Below are positions 44,802 through 54,058 of a stretch of DNA of 64,000 bases, in pieces. The stretch spans positions 1 to 64,000 of the forward strand of contig NZ_JABXKH010000059.1 in assembly GCF_017115105.1 (NCBI RefSeq), given 5' to 3'. A program made the translations under genes and the position numbers. Positions within the stretch are counted from its first letter, which is position 1, and every line of letters starts with the position of its first letter. Source of the stretch: Nostoc sp. NMS2. Its GTDB lineage: Bacteria; Cyanobacteriota; Cyanobacteriia; Cyanobacteriales; Nostocaceae. The notes beneath the pieces were generated by a model that did not search any database, was not told the origin of the DNA, and saw nothing but the letters and a program-made list of their open reading frames with translations.

Positions 44802-45482
44802 ATGACCGAACTACTCGCAATACTTGATCGTTTTCACACTGTGCTAACTCAAACTACCCCTAAAATTGCCAACCGCCTACAGACTGGATTAACCCGTGCT
44901 GAAATTGAGGCACAAATCGCTTCACTCTCATGGGAGTTTCCCCAGGATGGTTTCGACCTGTATCAATGGCATAATGGGCTATCTGCCAAGCCAGAAAAGT
45001 TGAATTTGGCAGAGAAATTACTCAGGCTCAAAGGAAAATGGCATGGGGAATTATCCGGTCGAGAGAACGAAATGCATCTAAAACTGGAAAATCGCCTCAT
45101 TGTTGCCAAATTCTTGCCATTAGATTACGCCTTAGCAGGACATCGCCATCTAAAACTTGGCAGATGCTTAATCGATTTGCTGCCATTTTCTATCTTGACT
45201 GATGGCAAGGATACGATCTACTGCATGATGCGCTTAGACCGAGAGAAACCCGTCATCTATTGTGCCAACGGTACAAAACTGCCGCCGATGGGAGTGACTG
45301 AATCATTTTTATCAACACAGCCTCAATTTAGCCAATTGAGTGATTTAATCACATTTCTGATCGCAGTTTGTCAACAAGGGATTCAATCGATAGCAGCGAG
45401 TCAGGAGAGTTTAATAGATGCGATCGATTGTGAACTTAATTCGACGCAGCTTGAACAACTTTACCAACAATGTAAACGCTAA
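44802..45482 (+). CDS. SMI1/KNR4 (SUKH) domain protein
   Basis: This 226-residue protein shows the SUKH pattern: an N-terminal helix, LTRAEIEAQIASLSWEFP, DGFDLYQWHNG, LPFSILTDGKDTIYC and SFLSTQPQFSQLSDLITFLI. The SMI1/KNR4 superfamily includes immunity proteins against contact-dependent and polymorphic toxins, and general protein-binding modules. No toxin gene is adjacent. It is followed after 37 nt by the broken azoreductase. Confidence 0.7.
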   Translation: MTELLAILDRFHTVLTQTTPKIANRLQTGLTRAEIEAQIASLSWEFPQDGFDLYQWHNGLSAKPEKLNLAEKLLRLKGKWHGELSGRENEMHLKLENRLIVAKFLPLDYALAGHRHLKLGRCLIDLLPFSILTDGKDTIYCMMRLDREKPVIYCANGTKLPPMGVTESFLSTQPQFSQLSDLITFLIAVCQQGIQSIAASQESLIDAIDCELNSTQLEQLYQQCKR

Positions 45483-45519
45483 ATCGTTGAACCGATCAGA
45501 AGTTTATGAGACAACACTT

Positions 45520-46142
45520 ATGAAGCTACTTGAAGTTCAATCCAGTGTACGGTTAGAACAATCAATTTCTCGCACACTCAGTCACGAATTTATTCAAACA
45601 TGGCAGAACTTCCATTCTGATGGACGCTATAAACAGCGAGATATTGGGATGAATCCTCCTGCTCATCCTACAGAACTGTGGACAACTGCAAACTATATTC
45701 CTCCAGATGTCGAACACCAGAGATGGAAATGGTACTTGCTGACTCCGAGCAACTGATTGAGGAGTTGCTGTGGGCAGATCGCCTATTACTCGGTGTGCCC
45801 ATGTATAACTTTAGTGTTCCATCAACCTTTAAGGTGTATGTGGATAATATCGTTCGAGTTAATCGCACCTTTACGTTTGATCCAACCAGTTTTACCTTTG
45901 AAGGACTTGCGATCAACAAAAAGGCATTAGTGATTACTCCGAGTGCCGGAAATTTTACGCCCAATACGCCTCTAGGAAGTATGAATTTTTGTGAAACCTA
46001 TTTGCGATCGATTTTGGGCTTTATTGGCATTGAAGACATCACAATTATTGCTGTCCCAAATCAGTTTATGCCTGATGAAATTCGGCAACAGAGTATTGAA
46101 CAGGCACGAGTAAAGCTGATAACGATAGCGGCAACTTGGTAA
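45520..46142 (+). pseudogene. FMN-dependent NADH-azoreductase, frameshifted
   Basis: The first frame, from ATG at 45520, gives the flavodoxin-like N-terminus MKLLEVQSSVRLEQSISRTL and HSDGRYKQRDIGMNPP. Near 45715-45723 the similarity switches to another frame, which supplies TPEMEMVLADSEQLIEELL, GVPMYNFSVPSTFKVYVDN, VITPSAGNF and the C-terminus. The shift is equivalent to loss of one base. The intact product would be about 206 residues, normal for AzoR. It ends 3 nt before the ECF41 sigma gene, suggesting that the two formed an operon. Confidence 0.85.
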
Positions 46143-46145
46143 CTT

Positions 46146-47006
46146 ATGAATCGATTAGACCTGTTCAATCAGTATCGATCCCTCCTGTTTGCGATCGCTT
46201 ATCGAATGCTTGCAAGCGTGACTGAGGCAGAAGATATCGTGCAGGAAGCCTGGATTCGCTGGCAAAGTACTGAAAGTGTAGTGCAGTCTCCCAAAGCGTT
46301 TTTATCTAGTACCGTCACTCGTTTGTGTATCGACCATCTTCGATCTGCCCGGATGAAGCGAGAACAATACATAGGAACATGGTTGCCAGAGCCACTGATA
46401 ACTGAACTAACGGATGTCAAAGACTGTGCTGAATTAGCAGAATCCCTTTCATTCGCATTTCTCATGCTGCTGGAACGCTTATCCCCAGAAGAAAGAGCGG
46501 TTTTTCTATTACGCGAAGTTTTCGATTATGACTACGAGGCGATCGCTAAGACTGTAGGCAAAAGTATTCCAAATTGTCGCCAGATTGTTTGTCGCGCCCG
46601 TCAGCATCTTGTGCTACGCAGACCGACGATCTCCCCAAATTGCCATGATAAAGACATCTTGGTTGAGCAATTTCTCGACTATTGGAATCACGGCGACGTA
46701 CAGGGACTCATTGCACTCATGGCAGAAAATGTAACATTCTGGTCAGATGGAGGAGGTAAAGTTGTAGCAGCACAGAAACCATTGTATGGGTGTCTAAAAG
46801 TAGCTCGTTTTTTGGTGGCAATTCGACGCAGCCGATTAACACCTACGCTAGTTTCGCAGATTGTAGCAGTCAATGGTCAGCCTGGAGTTATGACTATTGT
46901 GGATGAAAAACCCCATAGTACTTTTAGTTTTGAGTTTGTAGGTGATAGAATTCGAGCAATTTATGCAGTGGTTAATCCAAACAAGCTAGCAGCAGTGAAA
47001 TCATAG
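46146..47006 (+). CDS. ECF41-type RNA polymerase sigma factor with SnoaL-like C-terminal domain
   Basis: This 286-residue sigma factor has sigma region 2 (about 8-75, YRMLASVTEAEDIVQEAWIRW), the linker motif WLPEPL, and region 4 (about 110-160, LSPEERAVFLLREVFDYDYE). A C-terminal SnoaL-like domain (about 170-280) contains the DGGGK motif. WLPEP and DGGGR/K are the hallmarks of ECF41 sigma factors, which have no anti-sigma partner and are regulated by their own C-terminal domain. Such factors usually control a neighbouring oxidoreductase gene; here that would be the azoreductase, which is broken. Confidence 0.92.
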   Translation: MNRLDLFNQYRSLLFAIAYRMLASVTEAEDIVQEAWIRWQSTESVVQSPKAFLSSTVTRLCIDHLRSARMKREQYIGTWLPEPLITELTDVKDCAELAESLSFAFLMLLERLSPEERAVFLLREVFDYDYEAIAKTVGKSIPNCRQIVCRARQHLVLRRPTISPNCHDKDILVEQFLDYWNHGDVQGLIALMAENVTFWSDGGGKVVAAQKPLYGCLKVARFLVAIRRSRLTPTLVSQIVAVNGQPGVMTIVDEKPHSTFSFEFVGDRIRAIYAVVNPNKLAAVKS

Positions 47007-47111
47007 TTGAGTCGTTAGGCGGCAGCAGCACAACAACCCTATTGAATCTGACGTAGTTTTGTCGAGTTATCGGTAGAAATTACAGAACTGTTTCTAACCC
47101 CACTCTCCACC

Positions 47112-47861
47112 TCACACTTCTGGCTCAACACCCAAGGCTCGTAACTGTGCTGCCAAGCGTTCAGCCCGTTGCAGAGCAGTTTCTTTAGCTTCTCGCTCAA
47201 GTTCAGCTCGTAAGCATTCTTGTTCGGCTCGTTCTGCACCAGTAGGAATTATATTCCCCGTCGCGTCACACCACCTCAGCCAAATATCCCGCTTACCTTC
47301 ATACGCACCTTCCCACAAACATAAACCTAGCTCAACTTCAGTCAGCCATTGTTCACTCATGAGTATATATTGTCGCCCACGCAACTCGTACATCTGTAGA
47401 ACTTCACCACCAAGTTGCCGAGTTGGCTCAAAGATAATGTAGTACATTACCCGCATCCTGGCATACTCTAAGATTTTCCGTCCTGTTTCATTGCCTTCTC
47501 GATTTGAAACAATTTCAATCACCACCTCTGGCGGTTTACCAAAATCCCAGAAGAAATAAGAGCGATGCCGTCTTTCCCACCAGTTCTCAGCTACTTGTAC
47601 ATCCAGGCTCAAAAATACATCAGGTACAGTTGGCGGTTGCTTGTTACTGGGAAACAACCCCACATTGGCAGCCACGAGAAACCCTTGGGCATTACTTGGC
47701 CCGTTCCAAGAACTGTAAAGTGTTTCTGTCAGCAGCCGTTGTTGTTTTTCAGATGGGAGATTATCCAAGGGTTCATCGTCCTCTGTCACCAGATGACTAA
47801 CATCTGGTAACAAATCTTCTGGTAATAAGCCAGTGTCTGTCAAGATGATAGATTCACTCAT
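47112..47861 (-). CDS. Uma2 family (DUF820) putative endonuclease
   Basis: This 249-residue protein carries the PD-(D/E)XK-type core of Uma2 proteins: VPDVFLSLDVQV, PEVVIEIVSNREG and an ILEYARMRVMYYIIFEP segment. The C-terminal 40 residues form a charged coiled coil (RAEQECLRAELEREAKETAL). Uma2 genes are abundant in cyanobacteria; most have no known role, although a nuclease fold is certain. It stands alone. Confidence 0.85.
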   Translation of the reverse strand: MSESIILTDTGLLPEDLLPDVSHLVTEDDEPLDNLPSEKQQRLLTETLYSSWNGPSNAQGFLVAANVGLFPSNKQPPTVPDVFLSLDVQVAENWWERRHRSYFFWDFGKPPEVVIEIVSNREGNETGRKILEYARMRVMYYIIFEPTRQLGGEVLQMYELRGRQYILMSEQWLTEVELGLCLWEGAYEGKRDIWLRWCDATGNIIPTGAERAEQECLRAELEREAKETALQRAERLAAQLRALGVEPEV

Positions 47862-48275
47862 AAGAAATTCTGGGGGTAGCAGCTTAATTCTATTTTGACA
47901 GCAGCATTAATTTTCTTCATCCTACCAATAGATTTTCTACACTTACTGTTGTCGTCATGGTTGCTACCTGGATAATCGTACTATATTGCGATTGTAAAAA
48001 ATCCGATATCGATCAATATATAGCAATCCTATATAAATTGTGAGAAATGGAATGAGGACGAACCGCCAAGTACGCCAAGTACGCCAAGGAAAAGAGAATA
48101 AAAACAGAATCCCAAAATCTCACGAATGATTTAGGAGTGCTATGGTACTGAAACACTTTCAAGATGATTAATATTAGCTAAGAAAACTTCCATTAAATTG
48201 GTTAATGGGGACTGGGAAGATTTGAATGGGGATTTACACCCCAACCAAATCTTACTTAGACAATTTTTTAGTTTG
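47862..48275. other. Intergenic region with short tandem repeat
   Basis: It contains three direct CGCCAAGTA-type units near 48064-48090, in a unit like that inside the MITE at 50343-50557 (reverse orientation). No gene. Confidence 0.55.
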
Positions 48276-50063
48276 CTAAGACTTTGGTTTATAAGTTGAA
48301 GCAACGTGCAATTCTTTCAACTGTTTAGCATCTACACTTGAAGGCGCATCTGTTAACAAACAACGTGCTTGTTGTGTCTTCGGAAAAGCAATGACATCTC
48401 GAATAGATTCTTCTCTAGCTAGCAACATTACCAAACGATCTAAACCGTAGGCGATGCCACCATGCGGCGGTGTACCATATTCAAATGCTTCTAAGAGAAA
48501 GCCAAATTTACTTTGTGCTTCTTCAGGAGATAAACCAATTGCTTCAAACACTTGCTGTTGAATTTCTCGCTGATAAATTCGCAGACTTCCGCCACCAACT
48601 TCTACGCCGTTGAGTACCAAGTCGTAAGCTTGGGCGCGTGCTGTCTTTAAGTCGCTCAAATCATCAGGATGCGGTGCTGTAAATGGGTGGTGTAGTGCTT
48701 CTAGACGCTTTTCGTCAGCATTCCACTCGAACATCGGGAAATCTGTAATCCAGAGTAAGTTGATTTTTTCTGGATCGATTAAATCAAACTCTTTAGCGAT
48801 CGCTTGCCGTAATCTATCTAATGTCTTATTAACTGTAGCAGCTTCCCCTGCCCCAAACAACAGCAGATGTCCAGCTTTTGCACCTGTGCGGCGTAAAATT
48901 TCTTGTTTTTGTTCTTCGCTGAGGTTATCTTTAATCGCGCCAATGGTGTCAATTTCGCCATCATCTCTAACACGGATATAAGCTAAACCTTTAGCACCGG
49001 CTTCGCTGGCTTCTTTAAATAAGTCACCACCTGGTTTAATGCGGACGTTAGAAATTACATCGTTACCGTTATGAATGGGCAAGATTTTGACGATACCACC
49101 ATTGGTAACAGTGTCCCGAAAGACTTTGAAACCAGAGTCTTTGACAATATCTGAGACATCAACTAATTCCAAACCATAGCGGGTATCTGGTTTATCACTA
49201 CCGTAGCGTTCCATCCCCTCAGCGTAAGTCAGACGGGGAAAAGGGCGCTGTAACTCAATACCTTTAACTGTTTTGAAGATATGGCAAACTAAGTTCTCGT
49301 TTAGTTCGATAATTTCTTCTTGGGACATGAAGCTCATTTCCATGTCCAACTGGGTAAATTCCGGTTGTCTGTCGGCGCGTAAATCTTCGTCACGAAAGCA
49401 ACGGGCAATTTGATAATATCTATCTAAGCCGGATACCATCAGCAATTGTTTAAATAGCTGGGGTGATTGCGGCAAAGCATACCACTCACCAGGATTGACG
49501 CGACTGGGTAGAACATAATCCCGCGCTCCTTCTGGGGTAGAACGGGTAAGTATTGGGGTTTCGACTTCGATAAAACCTTCCAAATCTTCGAGATAACGCC
49601 GCATGGCTTTAACAATTTGATGACGCAGTTGCAAATTTTGCGCCATGCGTTCGCGTCGCAAATCCAAATAACGATATTTCAGCCGCAAGTCTTCCCGCAC
49701 TGTCTCGGTGTCAGCTACGGAAACTTGGAAAGGTAACTGTTTGCGGACAGCATTCAGGAGTTCAATTTTATCGGCGTAGATTTCCACTTCGCCTGTGGGG
49801 ATGCGGGTATTTAGCGATTCTTCGGGACGTTGCGTTACTCTACCCGTGATTTCGACAACATATTCATTTCGCAGGGTGTTCGCATATTCGTAAGAATCTG
49901 GTGTGCGTTGAGGATCGCTGACAATTTGGACAATTCCAGAGCGATCGCGTAAATCTAAAAATATCACACCACCGTGATCGCGGCGACGGTCTACCCATCC
50001 GTAAAAGGTAACTGTTTCTCCAATATGTTCTTTTCGGAGTTCGCCGCAATAATGAGTTCGCAT
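48276..50063 (-). CDS. aspS: Aspartyl-tRNA synthetase
   Basis: This 595-residue class II synthetase has an OB-fold anticodon-binding domain (1-110, [21 protein letters not shown]), the motif 2 region [20 protein letters not shown], a bacterial GAD insertion (about 290-420) and motif 3 [14 protein letters not shown]. Full length for the bacterial type. It could be discriminating or non-discriminating (Asp only, or Asp and Asn), which is not decided here. Confidence 0.98.
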   Translation of the reverse strand: MRTHYCGELRKEHIGETVTFYGWVDRRRDHGGVIFLDLRDRSGIVQIVSDPQRTPDSYEYANTLRNEYVVEITGRVTQRPEESLNTRIPTGEVEIYADKIELLNAVRKQLPFQVSVADTETVREDLRLKYRYLDLRRERMAQNLQLRHQIVKAMRRYLEDLEGFIEVETPILTRSTPEGARDYVLPSRVNPGEWYALPQSPQLFKQLLMVSGLDRYYQIARCFRDEDLRADRQPEFTQLDMEMSFMSQEEIIELNENLVCHIFKTVKGIELQRPFPRLTYAEGMERYGSDKPDTRYGLELVDVSDIVKDSGFKVFRDTVTNGGIVKILPIHNGNDVISNVRIKPGGDLFKEASEAGAKGLAYIRVRDDGEIDTIGAIKDNLSEEQKQEILRRTGAKAGHLLLFGAGEAATVNKTLDRLRQAIAKEFDLIDPEKINLLWITDFPMFEWNADEKRLEALHHPFTAPHPDDLSDLKTARAQAYDLVLNGVEVGGGSLRIYQREIQQQVFEAIGLSPEEAQSKFGFLLEAFEYGTPPHGGIAYGLDRLVMLLAREESIRDVIAFPKTQQARCLLTDAPSSVDAKQLKELHVASTYKPKS

Positions 50064-50231
50064 AAGTGTTAGTTCTGTTTGTCTGGGCTAGATTGGCAAG
50101 AAAATGTCAAAGCCTTCCCATTATCTAGCATCAATAGTAATTGTAGTAGTTATGGTGAAATAAAAAATGGAATAATCTCACAATATATATAGGAGAATCA
50201 ATGACACCAGAAGAGTAAGTTTTACCTATTT
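50064..50231. other. Upstream region of aspS
   Basis: This 168-bp spacer contains the probable aspS promoter. A short + strand AGGAGAATCA-ATGACACCAGAAGAGTAA unit encodes only six residues and is not called. Confidence 0.45.
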
Positions 50232-50679
50232 TTACAATAGCTCACGGAATTCATCACGGCTAATCTGACAGTCACGGAGTATCTGTGCTAACAAACCAGA
50301 ACCAATTGTTTCACCAGAATGCACCGGAACAACAGTTCGACGGGGACCATCCCAATTTTGCCAAAAGACACAGGATTGGTACAAAAACCCTGTACAAACC
50401 TCTTTCCTTGGCGTACTTGGCGTACTTGGTGAACCAGCGCTGTAGGCGGGTTTCCCACCGTAAGCGACTGGTGAACCCGAAGGGCGGTTCGTTATTTCAT
50501 TATTGGCCTAAGCCAAAATCCCGTATAAAAATAAACTTGCACATTTGCGATGCTCCCGTTCGACGACCATCACTGTGTATCAAAAAATAGTGACTACCTC
50601 AGATTCTTGCTACCTCAAAACCTGCTTTTTTTAAAGCTGTAATTACTTCCCGTCCAGTCAAACTCGGTAGCTTGCTCAT
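50232..50679 (-). pseudogene. hicA: HicA toxin gene, disrupted by a MITE and a stop codon
   Basis: The 5' part (50679 to 50558) reads MSKLPSLTGREVITALKKAG, FEVARI, then TGA at 50601-50599 in place of the usual Arg codon, and continues in frame with GSHYFLIHSDGRR. The 3' part (50342 to 50232) reads RRTVVPVHSGETIGSGLLAQ to FRELL and a stop. A 215-bp element separates them, flanked by an 8-bp duplication. Without the element and one duplicate the frame is continuous, giving a HicA of about 75 residues with its catalytic His in GSHYF. HicA is an mRNA interferase. It starts 2 nt after hicB. Confidence 0.92.
50343..50557. mobile_element. 215-bp MITE inside hicA, GGGAGCATC family, 8-bp target duplication
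   Basis: The ends GGGACCATCCCAATTTTGC and (reverse complement of the right end) GGGAGCATCGCAAATGTGC are imperfect 19-bp inverted repeats. GTTCGACG flanks both sides (50335-50342 and 50558-50565). The interior has GGCGTACTTGGCGTACTTGG and a palindromic block around GCGGGTTTCCCACC, and encodes nothing. Other ends of this family occur at 17202-17224 and 37676-37690. Confidence 0.9.
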
Positions 50680-50681
50680 CC

Positions 50682-50891
50682 TTAAACAGAAACCCTCTGC
50701 ACACCGATAAACTCTAATGCTTCGGCGTTTTCTTGTTCAACCTCTAAACAAAGTTTAATAGCTTCTTTAATCCGTTCTATCAGTTCGTCTAGAGATTTGG
50801 CTTGGGTGTGACATCCAGCAAGACTAGGCATGGAGGCAACAAAATAACCCTCAGAGTCGCGTTCTATAATGACGTTAAATTCTCTGGTCAT
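50682..50891 (-). CDS. hicB: HicB-family antitoxin
   Basis: This 69-residue protein has the HicB N-terminal pseudo-nuclease fold (FNVIIERDSEGYFVASMPSL, AGCHTQAKSLDELIERIKEA) and a short acidic tail, without a clear separate DNA-binding domain. It should neutralise HicA by direct binding. The gene is intact although its partner toxin, 2 nt downstream, is destroyed, so it may now be a relic or a free antitoxin. Confidence 0.9.
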   Translation of the reverse strand: MTREFNVIIERDSEGYFVASMPSLAGCHTQAKSLDELIERIKEAIKLCLEVEQENAEALEFIGVQRVSV

Positions 50892-50965
50892 CTGGAGGTT
50901 GTTGTTTAGTTGGGTAATCTAATTTTAGAGTAGTTGAGTAGCTGCGATCGCCAAAAGAAAGATTT

Positions 50966-51037
50966 ATGCTCAATCAAGGTTTGGCTGTTTTGATGGCTGA
51001 TATGGATAAGAAGCAACAGGAAAGTGAAAAGCTATGA
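50966..51037 (+). CDS. Possible 23-residue upstream peptide coupled to the next gene
   Basis: The frame MLNQGLAVLMADMDKKQQES-EKL ends in TGA that overlaps the ATG of the following gene (ATGA at 51034-51037). It could be a translationally coupled leader peptide or the remnant of a longer gene. An in-frame stop lies just 8 codons upstream of its start. Weak call. Confidence 0.3.
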   Translation: MLNQGLAVLMADMDKKQQESEKL

Positions 51038-51675
51038 CAAAGACAGCAGCAATTACAGAAGCGATTACCAGCTTAACGAATGCCCATAACCGATTCGGCT
51101 TAGTCCGCATTGAAGACGAGCAGTTTTTTCCAGAGTGGTTTGAGGGATTACCTCAAATTACTGAAGCTGAAAAAACCTCCCTGGATGTATTGCGGCGCAG
51201 ATATCTATATCATCGTGGCGAAGGTGACTTGTTAGAGGGCACAGTGATGTTGTTGGTGGTGTCTCCCTTACTTGCGATCGCAGGATTTTACGATCCTCCC
51301 TTTAAAATTGCCGCCGAGTCATCAGTAGAGTTAGTGCTGAATGATGGAGAAGAAATACTGCGTGGAAGGATTGACGTTTTAGTGCTGCAAAATCAGTTGT
51401 GGGTCATGGTGTTAGAGTCTAAAAAAACCACCCTTTCGGTTTGGTCAGCTTTGCCACAAGCATTAGCTTATTTAACGGCGAACCCTCATCCTGATAAACC
51501 TGTGTTTGGGATGGTGACTAACGGTGACGATATTTTATTTATTAAATTAACACAAACACCTACTCCTCAATACGATCTGTCGCGGGTGTTTGCTTTATTT
51601 ACCTCTGCTAGAGAGGTCTATGAAATATTGCAAATTCTCAAGCGTATTGGTCAAGCGATTGCTCCTGTATTATGA
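51034..51675 (+). CDS. Restriction-endonuclease-like protein (HsdR N-terminal / PD-(D/E)XK type)
   Basis: This 213-residue protein is one of a cyanobacterial group annotated as restriction endonuclease subunit R-like. A PD-(D/E)XK core is visible as LRGRIDVLVLQNQLWVMVLESKK, with Asp in GRID and Glu...Lys in ESKK, followed by the helix SALPQALAYL. There is no helicase or methylase gene nearby, so it is not part of a complete restriction system here. The nuclease activity is inferred from the motif. Confidence 0.7.
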   Translation: MTKTAAITEAITSLTNAHNRFGLVRIEDEQFFPEWFEGLPQITEAEKTSLDVLRRRYLYHRGEGDLLEGTVMLLVVSPLLAIAGFYDPPFKIAAESSVELVLNDGEEILRGRIDVLVLQNQLWVMVLESKKTTLSVWSALPQALAYLTANPHPDKPVFGMVTNGDDILFIKLTQTPTPQYDLSRVFALFTSAREVYEILQILKRIGQAIAPVL

Positions 51676-51759
51676 CTGAATAATTAGTAAACAGAACTTG
51701 AAGCACCAAAATTAGTGAGTAATGTTGCAAAGTAGACTACTCCTGTTATGAGTTAGACC

Positions 51760-51893
51760 GCTCCCATAAGTTGTGGAAACACTCCCATAAGTTGTGGAAC
51801 CACTCCCATAAGTTGTGGAACCGCTCCCATAAGTTGTGGAACCGCTCCCATAAGTTGTGGAACCGCTCCCATAAGTTGTGGAACCGCTCCCGT
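51760..51893. repeat. Tandem array of six 21-bp units
   Basis: The unit CCCATAAGTTGTGGAACCGC-T starts at 51762, 51783, 51804, 51825, 51846 and 51867, followed by a seventh, degenerate unit. The first two copies carry an A-for-G change. The period is a multiple of three, and one frame reads repeats of NRSHKLW through the whole array into the sequence CNVNNYSLNKYYQ. Confidence 0.9.
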
Positions 51894-51999
51894 CACGAGA
51901 TAGACCGCTACAGTTGCAATGTTAATAACTACAGCTTAAACAAATACTATCAACGAGTTACCCGCGTCTCTCGAACCAGAGAAACCAGGAATTAAAGAA

Positions 52000-52254
52000 T
52001 TGTTGACGCAATTGCAAGCAGCAATTGAGGCTGATACAAACTTACCTCAAGAAGATAAAGCTGAAGCATTAGAACAAGTGAAAGCTTTAGCAGAAGCCGG
52101 GAAAAATCCCCAAGAAGGTGCGATGCAAAAGGCGGCGAAAACGGCTATAAAGATTTTAAAAGGTACAATTTCTAGTTTACCCAGTGCCACAAAGTTGGTT
52201 GAACAATGCAGCAATCTATTGCCGTTGATTTCAACTTTTTTGGGTTTAGGGTAG
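52000..52254 (+). CDS. C-terminal module of a larger cyanobacterial protein (probably frameshifted gene)
   Basis: This 84-codon frame reads LTQLQAAIEADTNLPQEDKA, EALEQVKALAEAGKNPQEGA and ends in KLVEQCSNLLPLISTFLGLG, all helical. I recognise this as a C-terminal module found on longer cyanobacterial proteins with Asn/Tyr-rich linkers. The open frame extends upstream to 51939 without a Met (LPASLEPEKPGIKELL). The preceding frame (51771-51995) reads SCNVNNYSLNKYYQ just before it, which looks like the missing linker, so one gene appears to be split by a frameshift near 51955. Confidence 0.5.
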   Translation: MLTQLQAAIEADTNLPQEDKAEALEQVKALAEAGKNPQEGAMQKAAKTAIKILKGTISSLPSATKLVEQCSNLLPLISTFLGLG

Positions 52255-52308
52255 CGTGTCAAATTAAGACCCGACGAATGGAATAGAGCCTCCAGCACGC
52301 CAAGGGCG

Positions 52309-52403
52309 AACGCGGCTATACAAACAAAGCTAAGAGAAAATTAAGGTTTTTTTTAACCCGCGCAGGCGGGTTTTGCCTGTGTAGACGCGGTTTCTAACCG
52401 CCC
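52309..52403. mobile_element. MITE of the GGCGATTAGAAATCGCGGC family (copy 2, deleted interior)
   Basis: AACGCGGCTATACAAAC on the left and TGTGTAGACGCGGTTTCTAA-CCGCC on the right match the family. The hairpin AACCCGCGCAGGCGGGTT is intact; it is the uninterrupted version of the site that carries a 23-nt insertion in copy 3. Confidence 0.75.
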
Positions 52404-52507
52404 TTTTATCTGCTTTTATGTACATCGCACCCTTCACCCCCATTCAATATCAGAGATTAAGGTAAAATTATAAGTAAAAATATTAAGAAATTTAAAGAAA
52501 CTAATCA

Positions 52508-54058
52508 ATGTCCAGCATACCTCTTGACAAAAGTAACTCTCGCGTTATCGTTATCGGTGCAGGAATAGGTGGACTAACTGCTGGAGCATTATTAGCTCAT
52601 AGAGGTTACAGCGTTTTAATTTTAGATCAAGCCCTTGTACCAGGAGGCTGTGCTTCGACGTTTAAACGCCAGGGATTTACCTTTGATGTGGGTGCAACTC
52701 AAGTCGCAGGATTGGAACCAGGGGGAATTCACCACCGCATTTTCTCAGAATTGTCAATAGATTTACCAGAAGCAACGCCTTGCGATCCTGCTTGTGCGGT
52801 ATATTTACCTGGGGAAAGCACACCGATTAATGTCTGGCGCGACCAAGAGAAATGGCAAGAGGAACGACAAAAACAGTTCCCCGGTAGCGAACCGTTTTGG
52901 CAATTGATGGCAACTTTGTTTAATGCCAGTTGGGAATTTCAAGGACGCGACCCGGTGCTACCACCACGTAATTTATGGGATTTGTGGCAACTAGCGCAAG
53001 CGGTGCGTCCCAGTACATTAATTACCGTCCCCTTCACTTTATTTACGGTAGGAGATGCTTTACGGTTATGTGGATTGGGAAATGACCAGCGACTGAGAAC
53101 TTTTTTAGATTTGCAACTAAAGCTATACTCTCAGGTGGATGCAGAGAAAACAGCATTACTTTATGCTGCCACAGCGTTGAGTGTATCCCAACTGCCCCAA
53201 GGATTGTTTCACCTCCAGGGAAGTATGCAAGTATTAAGCGATCGCTTGGTACAATCTTTAGAAAGAGATGGCGGCAAGTTGTTGATGCGCCACACTGTAG
53301 AAGAAATCAAAGTAGAAAACGGTAAGGCTACTGCTGTTGTAATTAAAAATCAGAAAACTGGCGAAGTCTGGACAGAAGCAGCCAACCACATAGTTAGCAA
53401 CGTCACCGTGCAAAACTTGGTGCAGTTATTGGGAGAAAAAGCGCCATCTGGATATAAAAACCGGGTGGAAAAATTACCCCAAGCATCGGGTGCGTTTGTG
53501 GTGTATTTGGGTGTAGATGCTAGCGCGATTCCGACTGGGTGTCCTCCCCACTTGCAATTTCTGTATGATGCTGATGGCCCAATTGGCGAGAATAATTCCC
53601 TATTTGTTTCCGTTAGTCATCCTGGAGACGGCCGCGCACCGGAAGGGAAAGCGACAATTATTGCTTCTTCATTTGTCGATCCTGCACAGTGGTGGCAGAC
53701 TGAAGATTATGAAGGACTAAAAGAAAAGTTTACCCAAGAAGCGATCGCTCGGCTTGCCCAATACTTCTATCTCAAACCAGAAACGATTATTCATCAAGAA
53801 GCGGCAACACCCCGCACTTTTGCTCATTTCACAGCCCGCGATCGCGGTATAGTTGGCGGTGTTGGTCAAAGGATTCCCACCTTTGGCCCCTTTGGATTCG
53901 CCAATCGGACACCAATCCAGCATTTGTGGTTAGTTGGTGACTCCACCCATCCCGGCGAAGGTACTGCTGGGGTAAGTTATTCGGCGCTGACAGTAGTCAG
54001 GCAAATCGAATCGCAAAAACTTCTCAACTCACATCTTGCACCTAGCCCTAGCGATTAG
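52508..54058 (+). CDS. crtD: C-3',4' desaturase, CrtD type (carotenoid biosynthesis)
   Basis: This 516-residue FAD-dependent desaturase of the phytoene-desaturase family has the dinucleotide-binding motif VIVIGAGIGGLTAGALLAHRGY and the second motif LVPGGCASTF. The C-terminal flavin motif is HLWLVGDSTHPGEGTAGVSY. Length and N-terminus fit cyanobacterial CrtD, which desaturates the C-3',4' position in myxoxanthophyll synthesis; CrtO or CrtH-like enzymes are the alternatives. The last two codons and the stop lie in a dispersed repeat (see 54046-54195). Confidence 0.82.
   Translation: MSSIPLDKSNSRVIVIGAGIGGLTAGALLAHRGYSVLILDQALVPGGCASTFKRQGFTFDVGATQVAGLEPGGIHHRIFSELSIDLPEATPCDPACAVYLPGESTPINVWRDQEKWQEERQKQFPGSEPFWQLMATLFNASWEFQGRDPVLPPRNLWDLWQLAQAVRPSTLITVPFTLFTVGDALRLCGLGNDQRLRTFLDLQLKLYSQVDAEKTALLYAATALSVSQLPQGLFHLQGSMQVLSDRLVQSLERDGGKLLMRHTVEEIKVENGKATAVVIKNQKTGEVWTEAANHIVSNVTVQNLVQLLGEKAPSGYKNRVEKLPQASGAFVVYLGVDASAIPTGCPPHLQFLYDADGPIGENNSLFVSVSHPGDGRAPEGKATIIASSFVDPAQWWQTEDYEGLKEKFTQEAIARLAQYFYLKPETIIHQEAATPRTFAHFTARDRGIVGGVGQRIPTFGPFGFANRTPIQHLWLVGDSTHPGEGTAGVSYSALTVVRQIESQKLLNSHLAPSPSD

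Noticed and set aside
51760-51893. CRISPR array
   Set aside because: The 21-bp units are contiguous without unique spacers, so this is a plain tandem repeat.
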